Made by a program: the position numbers and the translations under genes
The notes under the pieces: generated by a model
Told to the model about the DNA's origin: nothing
What the model saw: only the letters and a program-made list of their open reading frames with translations
Database searches by the model: none
Source of the DNA: Faecenecus sp036648855
Lineage (GTDB): Bacteria > Bacillota_I > Bacilli_A > RF39 > UBA660
DNA length: 64,000 nucleotides
Direction: 5' to 3'
Assembly (NCBI GenBank): GCA_036648855.1
Contig: JAVWCU010000002.1
Span: forward strand, 1-64,000
Shown here: positions 24,486 to 32,249 of the stretch, piece by piece
Layout of the letters: each line of letters opens with the position of its first letter
Position numbering within the stretch: position 1 is the stretch's first letter

Positions 24486-25442
24486 CTATTTTTCTTTTAA
24501 TAAATCCAAAAGTAAATTTTCCACTTCTGCTATAGTAATATTTTCCAGTTTAGCAGCAGCATCATGAGAGTCTCCTCCCCCTCCTAATTTTTCCATAATA
24601 GTTGCAACAGGAAAATCTCCCATTGATCTTGCACTTATTCCAACAGTATCACTGGTCATTTTACCTATTACAAATGAAGCTTCTATTCCTTTAAACTGCA
24701 AAAGTGTATCGGCTATTTTTGCTAAATCTTCTCTTCGATATCTGAGATTTTCTGTTCCCTTTGTGATTGCAATTTGTTTGAAAACTTGAACATTAGTAAT
24801 TACTTTTTGTCTTTCTATATATTCATTTAAATCTTGTTTTAATAAATACTGGACATCTCTAGGACTAGCACCAGCTTTGGCCAAGGTATAAGCACTATAA
24901 TACGTCTTTTCATCAGTTTTTACAACAAAATTATTAGTGTCTAAAACTATCCCTGATAATAATATGGTATTTACTTCCTTTGATAAAACCATTCCTAAGT
25001 TAGAAACTAACTCTGTTACCATTTCACAGGTACTAGATGCATCTTTGTTAATCCAACTATAGCTTGCTTTAATACTCTCTTCTGTTACTCCATGGTGATC
25101 TATTACTATCTTATTAGTAAATTTATCTAGAAGCTCGGGTAGTTGGACTAAATTTGTTTTATTAGTATCAACTACAATAAGCAGATTATTAGGGCTAATA
25201 GAGACCCCATTACCCCTAATGATAGTAATTTTTCCTTTAACAATAGTTAAAACTTTTTCTACTGCTAGCTCATTAACTTTATCTTCAATAATAATATAAA
25301 CTTCTTTATGCATCTTTGTTAAGGCCGCATATAAGCCTATAGCACTACCTATGGCATCTAAATCAAGATTGCTGTGCCCCATTATATAAATCTTCTGGGC
25401 AGATACAATTAGGTTTTTAAATTCATTAATATTTAATATCAT
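24486..25442 (-). CDS. DHH/DHHA1 phosphodiesterase in the gdpP position, sensor domains missing
   Basis: Predicted cyclic-di-AMP phosphodiesterase (318 residues). The DHH domain shows MGHSNLDLDAIGSAIG, VVDTN and VIDHHG; the DHHA1 domain ends with GGGGDSHDAAAKL. B. subtilis GdpP, also directly before rplI, has about 659 residues with two transmembrane helices, PAS and degenerate GGDEF domains ahead of DHH. None of these is present here. AGGAGG lies 4 bases before the ATG at 25442, and no upstream coding remnant is seen: rpsR with its terminator ends within 100 bp. It should be a soluble, unsensed enzyme, functionally closer to DhhP/Pde2. Confidence 0.82.
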   Translation of the reverse strand: MILNINEFKNLIVSAQKIYIMGHSNLDLDAIGSAIGLYAALTKMHKEVYIIIEDKVNELAVEKVLTIVKGKITIIRGNGVSISPNNLLIVVDTNKTNLVQLPELLDKFTNKIVIDHHGVTEESIKASYSWINKDASSTCEMVTELVSNLGMVLSKEVNTILLSGIVLDTNNFVVKTDEKTYYSAYTLAKAGASPRDVQYLLKQDLNEYIERQKVITNVQVFKQIAITKGTENLRYRREDLAKIADTLLQFKGIEASFVIGKMTSDTVGISARSMGDFPVATIMEKLGGGGDSHDAAAKLENITIAEVENLLLDLLKEK

Positions 25443-25511
25443 AATTCCTCCTATTTGCCAATAACCCACTTTAAGTATACTACAAAATGACTAAATTTCC
25501 AAATAAAGGTC

Positions 25512-25539
25512 AAAAAAAAATAGAGATATTCTCTATTTT
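25512..25539 (-). terminator. Terminator of rpsF-ssb-rpsR
   Basis: A 10-bp perfect stem (25530-25539 with 25517-25526) is followed on the minus strand by a T run. The rpsR stop codon is inside the stem. Confidence 0.9.
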
Positions 25540-25748
25540 GTAAAAGGAATTAAAGCGATTGCTCTAGCTCTTTTAATTTGTTCAGCTATATGTCTTTGAT
25601 GTCTTGCACAAGCTCCAGTTACACGCCTTGGTAAAATTTTACCTTTATCATTTATATATCTTTTTAAAGTTTCTACATCTTTATAATCAATATCTTTTCC
25701 TGTACACATGTAGCATACTTTTTTTCTCTTTTTAAAAAATTCTGCCAT
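25533..25748 (-). CDS. rpsR: 30S ribosomal protein S18
   Basis: bS18 (71 residues) with KVCYMCTGKDIDYKDVETLKRY and the conserved RRVTGACARHQRHIAEQIKRAR. It is the last gene of the rpsF-ssb-rpsR operon, 17 bp after ssb. Together with S6 it probably represses this operon through the leader upstream of rpsF. Confidence 0.97.
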   Translation of the reverse strand: MAEFFKKRKKVCYMCTGKDIDYKDVETLKRYINDKGKILPRRVTGACARHQRHIAEQIKRARAIALIPFTK

Positions 25749-25765
25749 GATTTTTTCCTCCTTTT

Positions 25766-26254
25766 CTAAAATGGTAATTCGTCATCACTGATTTCAATGT
25801 TAGCACCAAAATCAGCAAATGGATCACTCTTTATATCAGTTACTTTTGGTTCTGTTTGATTATTAAAATCATATGGAGTTGGAGAATTTGCCTTATCATT
25901 ATTACTTTGATAATTATTTGCCCCTGGCTCTCTACTACCCTTAGCATCTAAAAATTGAACATTTTCAGCTACTACTTCAGTAATATATCTTTTCTTTCCA
26001 TCTTCTCCATCATAAGTACGGGTTTGCATCCTACCGTCAATTGCAACTTGACTTCCCTGTTTAATGTAGTTTTTAACATTTTCAGCCTGTTTTCTCCAAA
26101 CAACTATAGGAATAAAATCAGCTTCCCGGTCCCCTGCTTGATTTGAGAAGGGTCTGTTAACCGCCAAGCTAAATGTCGCAACTGCAATATTAGAACCTGT
26201 ATATTTTAATTCAGGGTCTCTAGTTAATCTTCCGATTAGAAATACTTTATTCAT
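25766..26254 (-). CDS. ssb: Single-stranded DNA-binding protein
   Basis: SSB (162 residues) covering single-stranded DNA at forks. The OB fold covers about 1-110 (MNKVFLIGRLTRDPELKYT), followed by a disordered Asn/Asp-rich linker and the acidic protein-interaction tip DDELPF. It lies between rpsF and rpsR, the usual Firmicutes arrangement for the essential SsbA. Confidence 0.97.
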   Translation of the reverse strand: MNKVFLIGRLTRDPELKYTGSNIAVATFSLAVNRPFSNQAGDREADFIPIVVWRKQAENVKNYIKQGSQVAIDGRMQTRTYDGEDGKKRYITEVVAENVQFLDAKGSREPGANNYQSNNDKANSPTPYDFNNQTEPKVTDIKSDPFADFGANIEISDDELPF

Positions 26255-26268
26255 ATTTTACCTCCATA

Positions 26269-26559
26269 TTATTTTTCTACTTTAATAATTAAGTGGCGAA
26301 GAATATCTTCACTAATTAGAGATAGACGATCAAATTCGCTGATAGCTTCAGCATCTTTAGACTCAATTACATATAAATAATAGTAACCAGTCTTATACTT
26401 TTTGATCTCATATGCTAGTTCTCTTTGACCCATTTCTTTAGCTTCAAGAATAGTAGCACCTTTATCCGTTAAAACGGTTTTCATAGTGTCTGCTACAGCT
26501 TTGTTAGCTTCGTTTTCTAAGTCAGGTCGAACAATGAACATAATCTCATATTTTTTCAT
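26269..26559 (-). CDS. rpsF: 30S ribosomal protein S6
   Basis: bS6 (96 residues): MKKYEIMFIVRPDLENEANK, then EMGQRELAYEIKKYKTGYYYLY. The frame is open upstream to 26604, but AAGGAGGTG lies 9 bases before the ATG at 26559. It is the first gene of the rpsF-ssb-rpsR operon. Confidence 0.96.
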   Translation of the reverse strand: MKKYEIMFIVRPDLENEANKAVADTMKTVLTDKGATILEAKEMGQRELAYEIKKYKTGYYYLYVIESKDAEAISEFDRLSLISEDILRHLIIKVEK

Positions 26560-26621
26560 GTCTTTACACCTCCTTTTGGACATAAGGCCTATTTTACTAG
26601 GCAAGGAGTACCTAAATACTC
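26560..26621 (-). promoter_or_regulatory. Probable S6:S18 autoregulatory mRNA leader
   Basis: About 60 bases between the predicted transcription start and rpsF. A GCCTA/TAGGC hairpin is nested in a longer pairing in which ACTCCTT (minus strand) can base-pair with the AAGGAGG Shine-Dalgarno. This fits the S6:S18-binding leader known upstream of rpsF in many bacteria; the protein-binding bulge itself was not verified. Confidence 0.55.
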
Positions 26622-26627
26622 ATGTGT

Positions 26628-26656
26628 ATTATAGCAAATTATATCCAGTCTGTAAA
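26628..26656 (-). promoter_or_regulatory. Sigma-A promoter of rpsF-ssb-rpsR
   Basis: On the minus strand TTTACA (26651-26656), a 17-base spacer and a perfect TATAAT (26628-26633). Confidence 0.85.
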
Positions 26657-26674
26657 CTTATTTCTATTGTTTAT

Positions 26675-26704
26675 ACAAAAAAAGCAAATAACTTAGTATT
26701 TACT
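26675..26704 (-). terminator. Terminator of ychF
   Basis: On the minus strand arms 26697-26704 and 26683-26690 pair at 7 of 8 positions, followed by a T run. It lies just after the ychF stop and before the rpsF promoter. Confidence 0.75.
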
Positions 26705-26712
26705 CCCTTTAA

Positions 26713-27813
26713 TTATACATTAAATCTAAAATGGCAAATATCCCCATCTTGCATTAAATAGTCCTTTCCTTCTAGTCTGGCTTTGCCTGCTTCTTTTACT
26801 TTTAATTCACTTCCAAAAGCAATTAAATCTTGATAGGAGATAACTTCCGCCCTAATAAAACCTTTTTCAAAGTCCGTATGAATTATTCCTGCACATTCTT
26901 TTGCATTCATACCTTTGTTAAAAGTCCAAGCTCGGCATTCATCAGTTCCTACAGTAAAATAAGTAGCTAATCCTAACAAATCATAGGTTTCTTTAATTAG
27001 ATTATCTAAACCACTATTTTCCAAACCTAGCATATTTAACATTTCCTGCTTATCTTCATCGCTTAATTCGCTTAATTCCGACTCTACTTTTGCACAAATT
27101 TTAACACATTTCGCTTGCTCTTTTTTAGCATACTCTCTGACTTCCGTAACAAAATGATTATCCTCTGTTGCTATTTCTGCTTCGCTAATATTAGCTAAAT
27201 AAATCATTGGTTTAATAGTTAAAAAACTATATGCTTTTAAGAGTTCTTTTTCTTCTTTTGTAAAGTCAACTAATCTTAAGGGGATATTCTGCTCTAGTGC
27301 TTCTTTAGCTTTGACTAGACAATTCATTTCTATTAAGGCTTCTTTGTCTTTATTTGATTCGGCTTTTTTACGCATCTTTTCAATCCTATTACCAACAATA
27401 TCTAAGTCGGCAATGGTTAATTCTAAATTTATTATTTCAATATCTCTAATAGGATTAATTCCATCTTCAACATGAATAATATTACTGTCTTCAAAGCATC
27501 TTACAACCTCAACAATAGCAGAGGTCTCTCTAATATGAGATAGGAATTGATTACCTAAACCTTCTCCATTTGATGCTCCCTTTACCAATCCCGCAATATC
27601 AGTAAATTCAAAGGCTGTTGGAATAGTTCTTTCTGGTAAATACATCTTTTCTAAAGTGGCTAATCTAATATCAGGCACTGTTACTACCCCTACATTTGGG
27701 TCGATGGTGGCAAATGGATAGTTAGCAGCTAAAATATTCTTTTTTGTTATGGCATTAAATAATGTTGACTTACCAACATTAGGTAGACCAACTATTCCCG
27801 CAGTTAAGCTCAT
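26713..27813 (-). CDS. ychF: Ribosome-binding ATPase YchF/OLA1
   Basis: OBG-family P-loop NTPase (366 residues) that prefers ATP. Walker A GLPNVGKSTLFNAI is near residue 8, then switch FTDIAGLVKGASNGEGLGNQFL near 70, a coiled-coil insertion, and a C-terminal TGS-like domain (AWTFNKGMNAKECAGIIHTDFEKGFIRAEV). It is flanked by its own terminator and, upstream, the abgT terminator, so it is transcribed alone. Confidence 0.96.
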   Translation of the reverse strand: MSLTAGIVGLPNVGKSTLFNAITKKNILAANYPFATIDPNVGVVTVPDIRLATLEKMYLPERTIPTAFEFTDIAGLVKGASNGEGLGNQFLSHIRETSAIVEVVRCFEDSNIIHVEDGINPIRDIEIINLELTIADLDIVGNRIEKMRKKAESNKDKEALIEMNCLVKAKEALEQNIPLRLVDFTKEEKELLKAYSFLTIKPMIYLANISEAEIATEDNHFVTEVREYAKKEQAKCVKICAKVESELSELSDEDKQEMLNMLGLENSGLDNLIKETYDLLGLATYFTVGTDECRAWTFNKGMNAKECAGIIHTDFEKGFIRAEVISYQDLIAFGSELKVKEAGKARLEGKDYLMQDGDICHFRFNV

Positions 27814-27861
27814 ATTATTACCTCGTTTCTTTAAATATTATAGCATAATTAACTTTTAGAG

Positions 27862-27889
27862 CAAGAAAAAAGACGATTTTCTTCGTCTT
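27862..27889 (-). terminator. Terminator of the AbgT-family gene
   Basis: A 7-bp perfect stem (27883-27889 with 27870-27876) followed on the minus strand by T6; the stem overlaps the stop codon of the transporter gene. Confidence 0.85.
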
Positions 27890-29483
27890 AGGCTGTTGGG
27901 AATACAGATGGTCCTAGTGGTAAGCCTATTAGGTACCAACCTAAAATAATTAAAATCCAGGTTAAACTTATAATAAGACAATAAGGTAATAACCAGGAAA
28001 TAGACTGACTAATAGTAATTGGCTTATCTTTTTTGCGATTATATATATTTAAATAGCCTATATAAATTACAAAGTAAGCTAATAAAGGGGTAATTCCTTT
28101 AGTCATAGAGTCACTAGCCCTTAATATAAATTGAGCAAAAGCTGGAGTAATATTAGATTGCATTAAACTTGGTACAACTGTAGATGATAGAATACTCCAT
28201 TTTAAGACTGGTGTTGTTACAAATAGGTTGGCTACCGCTATTACGGCTATGATCAATAGAATTAAGGGAACTCCGGTAAATTCTAAGCTTCCAATAATAT
28301 TAGCTCCCCAAGAAGTAATAACTGTACCAATATTAGTTTTCTTAAATACAGCAATAAATTGGGCAGCAAAGAAAATAAGAATAACCAAACTACCTACTGA
28401 TTTCATTTCAATACTGGTTTTTTCAAATAAGTCTCGATCACTTTTTATAGTTTTAGACCCTATTCCATAAGCTATACCTGTTATAATCAAGAATATTGCT
28501 ACCATATAGGTAAAACCATCTTGAAAATAGGAATTGATGCCAAATAGTTGGTTTAAGTATGTTGTCTCTGTCATATCTAGCAATAAACCAGAAAATGGTA
28601 AACCAGGAATTAAGGAGTAAATAAAAATAAACAGAATAATTATGCCTGCTATAAGGGCTCCTTTTAAGCCTTTTTTCTCTTTAGAATCTATTTCTAATTT
28701 ACTTTGTTCTTCTTTTTCTACATCAATAATTTCTATTTCATCGGTAGATTCTATTCCTTCTTTTTCTTTATACCTTCCTAGTTTAGGAATAACAATCTTT
28801 TCCATAATTATAGTTCCAACAAAAGATAATATTAAACTTGTAACTATTATAATAAATAAATTTGAGGTGAGACTAATATGACTAGTTTTATCAATTAGAG
28901 CTGCCGCTGCTGTAGTTGCTGGAATCAAGTTTACTTCCATACTACCAACAAATATAGTAGCTCCATAGCCAAATGCTACACCTGAAAAAGCAGCAATTAT
29001 TCCAGCAAAAGGATTCCTTCCATTAGCCGCAAATAACATTGCACCTAGGGGAATAAGGATAGCATAACCCACATCATTAATTATACTGGAAATAGTGGCT
29101 AAAAATATAAGTAAAAAGGTAACCTGCTTTTTATCTAATTTGATCATATATCTTTTAAAGAATGTATCTAATAAGCCTGTTGCAGAGGCTACACAAACTC
29201 CTAAAAGAGCAATTAGCAGTGTACTTAGAGGCGTAAAGCTTATAAAGTTTCTAGCCGCATTACTAATTATATATTTAAGCCCATTATAGTTACAAAGGCT
29301 TTCTACCGTTACTAAAACACTTTCTAATTGATTAGTAGCTGCATTAACTTTGCTATAGGTGGCTTGCATTTCAAATGCCGATAAAATACCACTAAGCATA
29401 ATAACAAAAAGGGTAGCCAAAATAATTGAAGTGATAGGGTGTAAATGAAATTTTTTTAATTTTAATTTTTTATGTTCTTTCAT
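27888..29483 (-). CDS. AbgT-family transporter
   Basis: Polytopic membrane transporter (531 residues, about 12 hydrophobic segments) of the AbgT family. Members take up p-aminobenzoyl-glutamate or export sulfonamides with proton coupling. Typical stretches are SIINDVGYAILIPLGAMLFAANGRNPFAGI near 130 and the C-terminal region with TPVLKWSILSSTVVPSLM and RASDSMTKGITPLLAYF. A cytosolic loop around 240-270 is highly charged. It is not usually part of the ychF/parAB neighbourhood, so it may be a lineage-specific insertion. Substrate is undetermined. Confidence 0.85.
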   Translation of the reverse strand: MKEHKKLKLKKFHLHPITSIILATLFVIMLSGILSAFEMQATYSKVNAATNQLESVLVTVESLCNYNGLKYIISNAARNFISFTPLSTLLIALLGVCVASATGLLDTFFKRYMIKLDKKQVTFLLIFLATISSIINDVGYAILIPLGAMLFAANGRNPFAGIIAAFSGVAFGYGATIFVGSMEVNLIPATTAAAALIDKTSHISLTSNLFIIIVTSLILSFVGTIIMEKIVIPKLGRYKEKEGIESTDEIEIIDVEKEEQSKLEIDSKEKKGLKGALIAGIIILFIFIYSLIPGLPFSGLLLDMTETTYLNQLFGINSYFQDGFTYMVAIFLIITGIAYGIGSKTIKSDRDLFEKTSIEMKSVGSLVILIFFAAQFIAVFKKTNIGTVITSWGANIIGSLEFTGVPLILLIIAVIAVANLFVTTPVLKWSILSSTVVPSLMQSNITPAFAQFILRASDSMTKGITPLLAYFVIYIGYLNIYNRKKDKPITISQSISWLLPYCLIISLTWILIILGWYLIGLPLGPSVFPTA

Positions 29484-29497
29484 CTTAACTCTTCTTT

Positions 29498-29683
29498 CTA
29501 ATCTAATACTTTTTTTATCTTTTTGTTAAATTCAATACGCGGTATTAATACAATATGGCCACATCCTGTACATTTAATCTTAATATCTGCTCCTAGTCTA
29601 ATTATTTCCCATTCATTGCTACCACAAGGATGTCCTTTTTTCATGACTACTTTTGAATTAAGACTATATTTATTTTGTTCCAT
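29498..29683 (-). CDS. yyzM: DUF951 small zinc-ribbon-like protein (YyzM)
   Basis: Small protein (61 residues) with VVMKKGHPCGSNEWEIIRLGADIKIKCTGCGHIVLIPR. The Cys positions suggest a metal-binding ribbon. It is conserved in Firmicutes beside mscS/parB and ychF, function unknown. It overlaps the mscS end by 14 bp and is thus coupled to it. Confidence 0.9.
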   Translation of the reverse strand: MEQNKYSLNSKVVMKKGHPCGSNEWEIIRLGADIKIKCTGCGHIVLIPRIEFNKKIKKVLD

Positions 29684-30476
29684 TTGGTATACCCGGTAAA
29701 TTTATCATAGCTATTTTCTCTTTAACAAATTTCTTTCTAATCAATTTTCTAACTTCGCGTTCTACTTGGAAGTTTTCTAGAGCCTTAGTTGGTATGGTAA
29801 TCCGGTACACTACAGATAGTTCTGTAAATGAGACAATTCCCACTAAAGAGGCACTTCCTGTTGTTTTAGGATAACTATCACCAAGTTCATCAATAACTTG
29901 ATTTAAGGCTTTTTCTATTTTAAGTGGGTTTTCTTCATATGATGTATATATATCAATTATAGCTAGAGAATTTTCCATGCTATAGTTAACAATTTCTGAA
30001 ATGTTTCTATTAGCTATAATTTTAGTAGCACCAGTATAATCTCTTATTTTAGTACTTTTAAGGCCAAGGAAAATAACTTCTCCACGGAATCCATTTATTT
30101 CTATATTATCTCCAATAGCATATTGATTTTCCATTATGATAGAAATACCTGCAAAAAAGTCCTTCAATACATCCTGTAACGCAAGTCCTGTTACAACACC
30201 TACGACTCCTAATCCAGCTATAATAGATGCGACATTTACTTTATAAACAGTTAAACACATTAATACTACTACTAAACCAATAGCATATTTTCCGATATTT
30301 TGAATCATAACTCTAAATGTTTCAGCTTTCTTATAATTAAAACTAGTGACATCTAATTTGTCTTGCTTAACGGCAAATACTTTTTTTAATATTCTGCTAA
30401 ATGCACCATTTACGATTATTCCAATCGCTACATATAAAATTGGTAAATAGAACTTAGGACTAAGTAAAAAATCCAT
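29670..30476 (-). CDS. mscS: Small-conductance mechanosensitive channel, MscS family
   Basis: Membrane channel (268 residues) releasing solutes during osmotic downshock. Three hydrophobic helices lie in 1-105. The pore-lining helix and beta domain follow: GVVGVVTGLALQDVLKDFFAG near 88-108, then QYAIGDNIEINGFRGEVIFLGLKST. It matches the YkuT/YyzA-type short MscS proteins found near parB in Bacilli. A GAGGAGG RBS lies before the ATG. It is in the parA-parB-mscS-yyzM operon. Confidence 0.92.
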   Translation of the reverse strand: MDFLLSPKFYLPILYVAIGIIVNGAFSRILKKVFAVKQDKLDVTSFNYKKAETFRVMIQNIGKYAIGLVVVLMCLTVYKVNVASIIAGLGVVGVVTGLALQDVLKDFFAGISIIMENQYAIGDNIEINGFRGEVIFLGLKSTKIRDYTGATKIIANRNISEIVNYSMENSLAIIDIYTSYEENPLKIEKALNQVIDELGDSYPKTTGSASLVGIVSFTELSVVYRITIPTKALENFQVEREVRKLIRKKFVKEKIAMINLPGIPNGTK

Positions 30477-30489
30477 CTTATTACCTCCT

Positions 30490-31371
30490 CTAGTTATTTA
30501 TCTTCATTATTTCTAGTAACCGGTTTAAGTCATTATTATTAGCAAAATATATTTCTATTTTTTGATTGCTAATCTTAACTTTAGCCCCAAACTTATCACA
30601 TAGTAATTCCTCAACATATTTATATTCTTCATTACTATTATGGCGTCTAACGTTTTGTTTTTTCTTCTTATACTCTTCATTTAAAGAGAGCTGTTCTAAT
30701 TGTCTAACATTCAAGTTTTCAATTAAGACTTTGTTAGCAAGAGTTAAAATTTTCTCTTTATCTTCAATTTTACTCAATACACGGGCATGACTCATAGATA
30801 TCTTATTTTCTATAACCATAGTTTTTACTAATTCTGGAAGACTTAATAAACCAATCATATTAGTAATATGACTTCGACTTTTTCCAACTTTAAGCGCTAA
30901 CTCATCTTGCGTTAAATTTAAAGAAATAAGTAGTTTTTTATAAGCTAGAGCCTCTTCTAATGGATTTAGATTTTCTCTTTGAAGATTTTCTAGCAGGGCT
31001 ATTTCCATCATTTCTTCATCAGTAAAGTCTCTAACAATCGCAGGAACAGTAGTTTTACCCGCTATGGCAGAGGCTTTAACACGTCTTTCTCCTGCTACTA
31101 TTTCATATCCTTTAATGCTTTTTTTAACAATAATTGGTTGAAAAACCCCATGTTCTTTTATAGAAGATGCTAATTCATTTAGAGCCACCATATCGAAGTT
31201 TTTTCTAGGCTGATAAGGATTACTTCTTAATTCACTTAGTTTAATTTCAATTACTTGGTCTTTTGGAGTGCTATTTAAAATTTGTTCTTCTATTTTATTA
31301 TAATCCATAGGTTCATTATTAAATAGCTCTTCTAGGCCCCGACCTAGAGCTCTTCTTTTAGATGTTTCCAT
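30490..31371 (-). CDS. parB: Chromosome-partitioning protein ParB (Spo0J)
   Basis: CTP-dependent DNA clamp (293 residues) that loads at parS sites, spreads and recruits SMC. The N-terminal LGRGLEELF precedes the CTPase domain with GERRVKA near 88, the HTH (LTQDELALKVGKSRSHITNMIGLL near 137), and the C-terminal dimerisation domain. The start is uncertain: TTG at 31380 or ATG at 31371, both near GGAAGTGA inside the parA end. It overlaps parA by 14 bp. Perfect parS sites downstream of gyrA are its predicted targets. Confidence 0.93.
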   Translation of the reverse strand: METSKRRALGRGLEELFNNEPMDYNKIEEQILNSTPKDQVIEIKLSELRSNPYQPRKNFDMVALNELASSIKEHGVFQPIIVKKSIKGYEIVAGERRVKASAIAGKTTVPAIVRDFTDEEMMEIALLENLQRENLNPLEEALAYKKLLISLNLTQDELALKVGKSRSHITNMIGLLSLPELVKTMVIENKISMSHARVLSKIEDKEKILTLANKVLIENLNVRQLEQLSLNEEYKKKKQNVRRHNSNEEYKYVEELLCDKFGAKVKISNQKIEIYFANNNDLNRLLEIMKINN

Positions 31372-32146
31372 TACGGTCAATCACTTCCTTTGCTAAATTT
31401 AAATAAGCTTCTGAGCCTCTGCTTTTAGGATCATAAGCTAAGATTGGCTTACCATGTGAAGGGGCTTCTGTTAAGCGAATTAACCGAGGGATGATTGTAT
31501 TATATACTCTTTCTTTAAAGTACTTTCTTATTTCTTCTACTACTTCTAGTCCTAAATTTGTTCTAGAATCAAGCATAGTTAAAAGAACCCCCTCGATATT
31601 TAAATTAGGATTCAAATTTTTCTGTGCTAACATAATAGTATTTAACAACTGTGTAATTCCCTCTAACGCAAAAAATTCACATTGCACTGGAATAATTACT
31701 GAATTTGAAGCGGTTAAAGCGTTAGTTGTGATTAAGCCTAAAGAAGGTGGACAATCTATTATTAAATAATTAAACTCTGCTTCTACTAAAGCAAGGGCTT
31801 GTTTTAACTGTATGCCTTTAGAAAATCCTGGTTCCAATTGACTTCTTTCTAACAATTCCATATCTACTCCTGCCAAATTAATAGTGGCTGGAAGAAGAAA
31901 TAAGTTTTTATATTTAGTCTTTTTTATAGCTTCTTGAATAGGACACTTCCCTGTTATTACATCATAGACACTCCTACTAATATCTCCTTTATTGACTCCT
32001 ACACCTGTTGTTGCATTACCTTGTGGATCCAAATCAATAAGTAGGACCTTTTTTCCGAGTAGTGCTAAAGATGCAGAAAGGTTGATGCTGGTTGTTGTCT
32101 TACCTACTCCACCTTTTTGATTTACTAATGATATTATCTTTCCCAT
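31358..32146 (-). CDS. parA: Chromosome-partitioning ATPase ParA (Soj)
   Basis: Deviant Walker-type ATPase (262 residues) that binds DNA as an ATP dimer and, in Bacillus, controls DnaA. The Walker A is KGGVGKTTTSINLS at residues 10-24, Walker B LIIDCPPSLG near 125. The N-terminus MGKIISLVNQ lacks the extra DNA-binding domain of plasmid ParAs. It forms an operon with parB. Confidence 0.96.
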   Translation of the reverse strand: MGKIISLVNQKGGVGKTTTSINLSASLALLGKKVLLIDLDPQGNATTGVGVNKGDISRSVYDVITGKCPIQEAIKKTKYKNLFLLPATINLAGVDMELLERSQLEPGFSKGIQLKQALALVEAEFNYLIIDCPPSLGLITTNALTASNSVIIPVQCEFFALEGITQLLNTIMLAQKNLNPNLNIEGVLLTMLDSRTNLGLEVVEEIRKYFKERVYNTIIPRLIRLTEAPSHGKPILAYDPKSRGSEAYLNLAKEVIDRNGNI

Positions 32147-32176
32147 CTACATTCACCTTTTCTTTTCCTAATTTCT

Positions 32177-32204
32177 ATTGTACCAAAATTTAAGTTATTA
32201 TGAA
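32177..32204 (-). promoter_or_regulatory. Candidate promoter of parA-parB
   Basis: On the minus strand TTCATA (32199-32204), a 16-base spacer and TACAAT (32177-32182), 31 bases before the parA start. Confidence 0.5.
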
Positions 32205-32213
32205 ATGTTTTTG

Positions 32214-32243
32214 TTAAAAAAAGTAGATAACTCTGCTCTACTT
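32214..32243 (-). terminator. Terminator of noc
   Basis: A 7-bp stem (32237-32243 with 32221-32227) followed on the minus strand by a T run; it separates noc from parA. Confidence 0.85.
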
Positions 32244-32249
32244 TAATTA

